DNA of 64,000 nt. It comes from Lachnospira sp. UBA3212 (GTDB lineage Bacteria > Bacillota > Clostridia > Lachnospirales > Lachnospiraceae). The stretch spans positions 62,001 through 126,000 of the forward strand of contig DEWK01000024.1 in assembly GCA_002363615.1 (NCBI GenBank), in the 5' to 3' direction. Positions 59,553-64,000 of the stretch are shown here, piece by piece; position 1 is the stretch's first letter; each line of letters starts with the position of its first letter. Position numbers and translations under genes: made by a program. The notes under the pieces were generated by a model. That model was not told where the DNA came from, searched no databases, and saw nothing but the letters and a program-made list of their open reading frames with translations.

Positions 59553-60161
59553 ATGGGAGAACATCCATGGATTATAGCAATTAGTCGAGAGTACGGAAGC
59601 GGTGGAAGAAAAATTGCATCCATCCTGGCTGAAAAGTACGGCTTTCCAATGTATGACAGGAGTTTGATTGAAAACTTATTCGAAGGAAAAAATACGGAAG
59701 AGTGGAAAAAATATGATGAGAAGCCGAGAAAATTCACTCTTTCCAGAACGGTAAACGGATACAGTAACTCAATGGAGGAAAATCTGGCAGAGGAGCAGTT
59801 CCGATATATTAAAACCCTTCCGGAAAGGGGAGAGAATTTTATTATTTTAGGACGGTGCGCAGAAGAGGTCTTAAAAGACCAGCCAAACCTAATCACCTTA
59901 TTTGCAACGGCGGATTTAGAAGATCGAATCAATCGAATCGAAGAGGTTCGTCATCTTTCCAGGAAGGATGCAGAAAAGGCCATTAAACGTCATGACGCTA
60001 GCAGAAAAAGGTATCATGACAGATACAGTAGTAGAAAGTGGGGAGATGTAAAGAATTACGACCTTTCCATTAACACATCCCGTTTGGGAATCGAAAAGTC
60101 AGCAGAGATGATTGCTCATTATTTTGAAGAACGACGTTCTCATGAGAGTAATGACAACTAG
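59553..60161 (+). CDS. Cytidylate-kinase-like protein
   Basis: A 202-residue protein of the cytidylate kinase-like group. ISREYGSGGRKIASILAEKYG is the variant P-loop of this family, followed by YDRSLIENL, IILGRCAEEVLKD and a basic lid (DASRKRYHDRYSSRKWGD). It differs from true Cmk in the loop and lid, so the nucleotide substrate is unknown. ATG 59553 is chosen because GGAGGG at 59540-59545 is 7 nt upstream; ATG 59532 and 59547 are too close to or before it. It sits 11 bp before the permease gene. Confidence 0.8.
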   Translation: MGEHPWIIAISREYGSGGRKIASILAEKYGFPMYDRSLIENLFEGKNTEEWKKYDEKPRKFTLSRTVNGYSNSMEENLAEEQFRYIKTLPERGENFIILGRCAEEVLKDQPNLITLFATADLEDRINRIEEVRHLSRKDAEKAIKRHDASRKRYHDRYSSRKWGDVKNYDLSINTSRLGIEKSAEMIAHYFEERRSHESNDN

Positions 60162-60172
60162 GAGGAAGGAAC

Positions 60173-61534
60173 ATGTTATTAGCGCAAATTCTTGCGGTTG
60201 CAATCTTTCTTATCATGTTTATTTTTATTGTCATGGATAAGATTGAACGACACTATGTCACCATTGGTTGTGGCTTCATGACCTTGGTATTAGTATTTGG
60301 TATATGCATGCACAGCATGGAAGCTGTGATGACCACCTTGAATGTAAAAAGTATTTTTACCCTGAGCTTTTGGTATACCGGGGCCAGTGCGGCAGAGGAG
60401 TCTTCCTCTGGGGTGAACTGGGCAACGATTCTATTTATTGCAGGAATGATGGTTATGGTAGAAGGAATGGCAAAGGCGGGATTTTTCCGTTGGTTATGTA
60501 TGCTTTTAGCAAAAGCGGTGCATTATAAGCCAATCCCTTTGTTCTTGGTATTTATGGTTATGTCAGCAGTACTTTCCATGTTTATCGATTCGATTACTGT
60601 CATTTTATTCTTGGCAGCAGTGACCATAGAGTTGGCAAAACTTTTAAAATTTGATCCCATCCCTATGATTATTTCAGAAATCTTTTGTGCCAATTTGGGA
60701 GGATCGGCTACCATGTGTGGAGATCCGCCAAATATTATTATTGGTACTTCCTTGGGATATACCTTCTTTGATTTCTTAAATAATACCGGTTTGATTGCAG
60801 GAATTTCTTTGGTAGTGATGATTCTTTATTTCTTTTTGGTGTACCGAAAGGAATTAATCACGGAAGAGGGAATGGCCATGGATACTTCTAAGATGCCGGA
60901 ACCTAGGTCAGCCATTGTAAATAAAAAAGATTTTATTATAAGCAGTATTATTTTTGGAGTGGCAGTCATCCTTTTGATTACCCACGCAAGCACTGGATTT
61001 ACCGTAGCCTTAATTGGAGCTTTGATTGGGATTGTGACGCTTTTAGCAGCGGGAAAAGAAGCCTTAAGATTATTAAAGAAAGTGGATTATAAAACCCTGC
61101 TTTTCTTTATCGGCCTTTTTATTGTGGTTGGTGGATTAGAGGAAACAGGAGTATTGGAATTAATTGCAGAAGGAATTAAGAAGATTAGCGGAGGAGATAT
61201 CCGGTTAGTGGTAATAATTATCATTGTGGTGTCAGCGGTAGCATCTGCCTTTATTGATAATATTCCATTTGCGGCAACGATGATTCCGGTAATCAAGGCC
61301 CTTTCAGTAGAGACAGGAGTGCCTCTTAATACCCTTGCCTGGACCCTTTCCATAGGAACAGATATTGGAGGTTCCGCAACTCCAATCGGTGCTTCTGCCA
61401 ATGTAGTAGGAACATCGGTTTCAGCTAAAAATGGTTATCCCATTAGCTGGGGCAAGTACTGTAAGACAGCGGCTCCTGCCACTGTCATTGTAATTGTTAT
61501 TTCAATCCTTGTGATTTTTGCAAGATATTGCTAA
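60173..61534 (+). CDS. ArsB/NhaD-type (SLC13-like) ion transporter
   Basis: A 453-residue protein with about eleven hydrophobic segments. The two family signatures are visible: SATMCGDPPNIIIGTSLGYTFFDF in the first half and FIDNIPFAATMIPVI in the second, with GGSATPIGASANVVGTSV near the end, consistent with inverted-repeat transporters of the ion-transporter superfamily (ArsB/NhaD, Na+/H+ antiporter or anion symporter). Substrate undetermined; there is no arsR or arsC nearby. AGGAGGAAGG precedes ATG 60173. Linked to the kinase-like gene. Confidence 0.85.
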   Translation: MLLAQILAVAIFLIMFIFIVMDKIERHYVTIGCGFMTLVLVFGICMHSMEAVMTTLNVKSIFTLSFWYTGASAAEESSSGVNWATILFIAGMMVMVEGMAKAGFFRWLCMLLAKAVHYKPIPLFLVFMVMSAVLSMFIDSITVILFLAAVTIELAKLLKFDPIPMIISEIFCANLGGSATMCGDPPNIIIGTSLGYTFFDFLNNTGLIAGISLVVMILYFFLVYRKELITEEGMAMDTSKMPEPRSAIVNKKDFIISSIIFGVAVILLITHASTGFTVALIGALIGIVTLLAAGKEALRLLKKVDYKTLLFFIGLFIVVGGLEETGVLELIAEGIKKISGGDIRLVVIIIIVVSAVASAFIDNIPFAATMIPVIKALSVETGVPLNTLAWTLSIGTDIGGSATPIGASANVVGTSVSAKNGYPISWGKYCKTAAPATVIVIVISILVIFARYC

Positions 61535-61574
61535 AAAAAACACATGCGACAAGATTCTGTCGCATGTGTTTTTT
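61535..61574. terminator. Bidirectional terminator
   Basis: AAAAAACACATGCGACA (61535-61551), loop AGATTC, TGTCGCATGTGTTTTTT (61558-61574): a perfect 17-bp stem serving the permease gene and, from the other strand, the S1-domain gene. Confidence 0.95.
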
Positions 61575-61602
61575 CCTGTTTCTCAGCGGTTTTTCCCGGC
61601 AG

Positions 61603-62502
61603 TTAAAGATTTAATTTCTTTAACAGATCTCCTAAATTGCTTCCGATTTCTTCGGCCTTTGGAATTTCAACCACTTCTTCTTCCACTTCCTTAACCTGGG
61701 CATCTTCCTTTACGGCACGAATGCTAAGGCTTAATTTACCGTCCTTAATGGCAATGACCTTTACCTTGACATGGTCCCCTTCGCTTAAGACATCCGATGG
61801 GTGCTTGATTCGAACGGGACTGATCTCTGAAATGTGTACCAGACCGGAAAGACCATTTCCCAAGGTGACAAAGGCACCATAAGGCATTAAAGATTCCACG
61901 GTTCCTTGAGTTACAAAGCCTACCTGGAGGTTGGAAATAGTCTCCCGACGCTTTTTATCCTCTTCCTCCTTTAAAAGTTCCTTGGCAGAAAGAATTAATT
62001 TTTCTTCTTTCTGATTTAGTTCAAAGACTAAAACCTTGAGGTTTTTTCCGACGAAAACAGAAGTGTCTTCCACATAATTGACATCAAGCTTGGAGGCCGG
62101 GATAAAGCCCCGGATGCCACAAAGGTAGGCAATGGCACCGGCCGGAACCACCTCACGAATATGAACATCCACAGGAGTCTTTGAATCCTTTAAGTCTTGA
62201 AGTTCTGACCAGGCAAGTTTCTTGGTGGCCTCCACCCTAGATAAAAGGATGTGTCCCTGCCCATCATCTTTGGAAATGACCGTAGCACTTACCCGGTCTC
62301 CTTTTTGTACATCGGTTTTAATAGAAAAGGCGGGATCACTGCTGTAGTCGGCAGCCCGGATGACTCCCTCGGTGTAGAATTTTAAGTCTAAGATAACCTC
62401 GGTATCAGTGATGCCGATTACGGTACCGGTCATGATCTCTCCTTCCGTAACACCACGAAATGATGCCTCAAGTTCCTCTTTAAAATCGTCCATTGTTTCC
62501 AT
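61603..62502 (-). CDS. S1 RNA-binding domain protein (short RpsA-like)
   Basis: A 299-residue protein with three S1-type OB folds: about 18-90 (GEIMTGTVIGITDTEVILDL), 95-185 (VDVHIREVVPAGAIAYLCGIRG) and 190-265 (VTQGTVESLMPYGAFVTLG, then GLVHISEIS), and an acidic tail. Low-GC bacteria often have such short ribosomal-protein-S1 homologues instead of a full six-domain S1; role in translation or RNA decay is inferred. ATG 62502 with GGGAG (complement 62512-62516) is preferred to the longer start at 62541, which would overlap the upstream terminator. Confidence 0.85.
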   Translation of the reverse strand: METMDDFKEELEASFRGVTEGEIMTGTVIGITDTEVILDLKFYTEGVIRAADYSSDPAFSIKTDVQKGDRVSATVISKDDGQGHILLSRVEATKKLAWSELQDLKDSKTPVDVHIREVVPAGAIAYLCGIRGFIPASKLDVNYVEDTSVFVGKNLKVLVFELNQKEEKLILSAKELLKEEEDKKRRETISNLQVGFVTQGTVESLMPYGAFVTLGNGLSGLVHISEISPVRIKHPSDVLSEGDHVKVKVIAIKDGKLSLSIRAVKEDAQVKEVEEEVVEIPKAEEIGSNLGDLLKKLNL

Positions 62503-62532
62503 GATTCCATTCTCCCTTCTTTTATAAAAAAT

Positions 62533-62562
62533 AGGCGTCATAGGTAAAAACCTGTGACGCCT
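62533..62562 (-). terminator. pyrG terminator
   Basis: Minus strand AGGCGTCACAGGT and ACCTATGACGCCT form a 13-bp stem (62550-62562 with 62533-62545) around a TTTT loop, followed by a T-run (complement of 62525-62530). Confidence 0.9.
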
Positions 62563-62574
62563 GTTATTGTACCA

Positions 62575-64000
62575 CTATCTGCCTTCTTCCTTCAAGGCTG
62601 CTTCCACAAAACCTAAGAATAAAGGATGTGGACGGTTTGGTCTGGACTTGAACTCCGGGTGTGCTTGAGTAGCCACAAACCATGGATGATCCGAAATCTC
62701 GATCATCTCAACGATTCTACCATCTGGAGAAATACCAGATAAGGTAAGACCATGCTCCTGAAGAACCTGACGATAGTCATTGTTGACCTCATAACGATGT
62801 CTGTGACGCTCGTAAATGGTTTCTTCCTTGTAGGCGGCTCTTGCTTTTGTGCCTTCTTTTAAAACACAAGGATAAGAACCGAGACGTAGGGTACCACCAA
62901 TATTGTCAACACCTTCCTGGTCTGGCATTAGATGAATAATTGGGTGTGTAGTGTCTGGTTTTAATTCAACACTGTGTGCATCATCATAGCCGACAACATT
63001 TCTTGCAAACTCAATGATGGCTAATTGCATTCCTAAGCAAAGGCCAAGGAATGGAATCTTCCTGGTACGGGCATACTGGATGGCATAAATCTTGCCGTCA
63101 ATGCCTCGGTCACCAAAGCCACCAGGGACGAGAATACCGGAAACATTAGAAAGAATGTCAGCAACATTCTCTTTAGTTACGGTTTCAGAATCTACCCATT
63201 TGATATTTACTTTGGCAGAATTAGCGAAACCGGCATGCTTTAAGGATTCTACAACAGAAATATAAGCGTCATGAAGTTGGATATACTTACCAACGAGAGC
63301 GACGGTTACTTCCTTTGTAGGATTCTTAGCTTTATCTACCATGGAGATCCATTCGGTTAAGTCTGGCTCCGGGCAGTCAAGGTTTAGGCACTCGCAGGCT
63401 GCCTGAGCAAGATGCTCGTGTTCCATGGCGAGTGGTGCTTCATATAAAACATCCACATCCAGATTCTGAAGAACCCGGCTGGCTGGTACGTTACAGAAGA
63501 GAGCGATTTTAGCCTTCACATCATTGGTAAGTGGCTGTTCTGAACGGCAAACGATAATATCCGGTTGGATCCCCATCCCCTGTAATTCCTTAACGCTGGC
63601 CTGGGTAGGCTTGGTTTTTAACTCCTCTGAAGCATGAAGGTAAGGAATTAAGGTAACGTGGATTAAAATGGCATTTTCAGGACCAACTTCATGCTGGAAC
63701 TGACGAATTGCCTCGATAAATGGCTGGCTTTCGATATCACCTACGGTACCACCAATTTCAATGATGGCAATCTGGGTTTCGTCGGTAGAATAGTCTCTGT
63801 AAAATCGACTCTTTAATTCGTTGGTGATATGAGGGATTACCTGTACGGTACCGCCCTTGAAATCCCCACGACGCTCCTTTTGGAGAACAGACCAATAAAC
63901 CTTACCGGTGGTAACATTCGAACGTTTCGTTAAACTTTCATCAATGAAACGTTCATAGTGACCTAAGTCTAAATCTGTCTCAGCTCCGTCATCTGTAACG
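62575..64000 (-). CDS. pyrG: CTP synthase, C-terminal 475 residues (partial)
   Basis: The open frame runs without a stop to the right edge, so the gene is 5'-truncated by the window (roughly 55-60 residues missing). It makes CTP from UTP, ATP and glutamine. Synthetase-domain text LGHYERFIDESLTKRSNVTTG, GGTVGDIESQPFIEAIRQ and the linker precede the glutaminase domain, which shows GGFGDRG, the catalytic Cys in PFLGLCLGMQLA, and the C-terminal His/Glu pair in THPEFKS-like ATQAHPEFKSRP. Followed by its own terminator. Confidence 0.96.
   Translation of the reverse strand, partial: VTDDGAETDLDLGHYERFIDESLTKRSNVTTGKVYWSVLQKERRGDFKGGTVQVIPHITNELKSRFYRDYSTDETQIAIIEIGGTVGDIESQPFIEAIRQFQHEVGPENAILIHVTLIPYLHASEELKTKPTQASVKELQGMGIQPDIIVCRSEQPLTNDVKAKIALFCNVPASRVLQNLDVDVLYEAPLAMEHEHLAQAACECLNLDCPEPDLTEWISMVDKAKNPTKEVTVALVGKYIQLHDAYISVVESLKHAGFANSAKVNIKWVDSETVTKENVADILSNVSGILVPGGFGDRGIDGKIYAIQYARTRKIPFLGLCLGMQLAIIEFARNVVGYDDAHSVELKPDTTHPIIHLMPDQEGVDNIGGTLRLGSYPCVLKEGTKARAAYKEETIYERHRHRYEVNNDYRQVLQEHGLTLSGISPDGRIVEMIEISDHPWFVATQAHPEFKSRPNRPHPLFLGFVEAALKEEGR

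Noticed and set aside
62575..63576. A complete 333-residue gene at the right end
   Set aside because: The frame continues open with clear CTP synthase sequence to position 64000, so the internal Met at 63576 is not the start.

Overview
The window is chromosomal DNA from a low-to-moderate GC Gram-positive anaerobe of the class Clostridia, most likely a Lachnospiraceae relative. This is inferred from the combination of a clostridial Tad locus, a sufCBDSU operon with SufU, paired glgC/glgD, spoVG, a DnaD/DnaC primosome pair, a tyrosine T-box, pflB/pflA and a surface protein with a PKTG-type sorting signal. I saw no rRNA, tRNA, CRISPR array, phage or insertion sequence. Gene density is high and most transcription units end in clear intrinsic hairpins.

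Layout. 1-6957 (+): the distal part of a Tad/Flp pilus locus: end of the TadA/CpaF ATPase, TadB, an enlarged TadC, a frameshifted Flp-type pilin, a DUF5702-type protein, two TadE-like pseudopilins, an A24 prepilin peptidase and a FHA protein. 7041-13331 (+): translation and housekeeping genes (metG, tatD-type nuclease, rsmA, tsaC-type gene, a phosphatase-like gene lacking its catalytic cysteine, rpiB, dCMP deaminase). 13379-23651 (+): the SUF operon, a large exported protein of unknown role and an SbcD/YhaO-SbcC/YhaN-like pair. 23742-28857 (-): PRPP synthetase, helicase loader, DnaD protein and murC. 29036-32144 (+): glgC, glgD, spoVG and a remarkable array of five covarying RNA units in the spoVG 3' region. 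32190-35828 (+): an AT-rich ABC exporter module whose first permease has an in-frame stop. 35850-36436 (+): a DUF308 protein. 36511-41743 (-): DD-carboxypeptidase, mfd, pth. 41875-50375 (+): methyltransferase, mtnN, pgi, aroE-aroD-aroK, cysQ, TraX-like, GHL10-like and NUDIX genes. 50496-53768 (+): pflB and pflA. 53819-55126 (-): membrane-bound GDPD. 55207-56768 (+): T-box-controlled tyrS. 56780-57202 (-): small membrane protein. 57391-61574 (+): a cell-wall anchored surface protein, a cytidylate-kinase-like protein and an ArsB/NhaD-type permease. 61603-64000 (-): an S1-domain protein and pyrG, which runs off the right edge.

How they work together. The left end builds and processes an adhesive Tad pilus: ATPase, two platform proteins, prepilin peptidase and several substrates carrying G|xxxxE cleavage sites. 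Central metabolism is represented by glycogen synthesis (glgC/glgD, pgi), mixed-acid fermentation (pflB/pflA), shikimate synthesis (aroE, aroD, aroK) and Fe-S assembly (suf).

The most unusual observation is the spoVG 3' array at 31742-32085: five consecutive 63-74 nt units with the same fold (outer stem, asymmetric AAU/GAAAAA internal loop, apical hairpin, linker hairpin) in which stem sequences differ between copies but base pairing is kept. The first unit lies inside the spoVG coding sequence and a strong terminator follows the last. I do not recognise it as a known RNA family. All family assignments here come from motif recognition by eye, without database searches.
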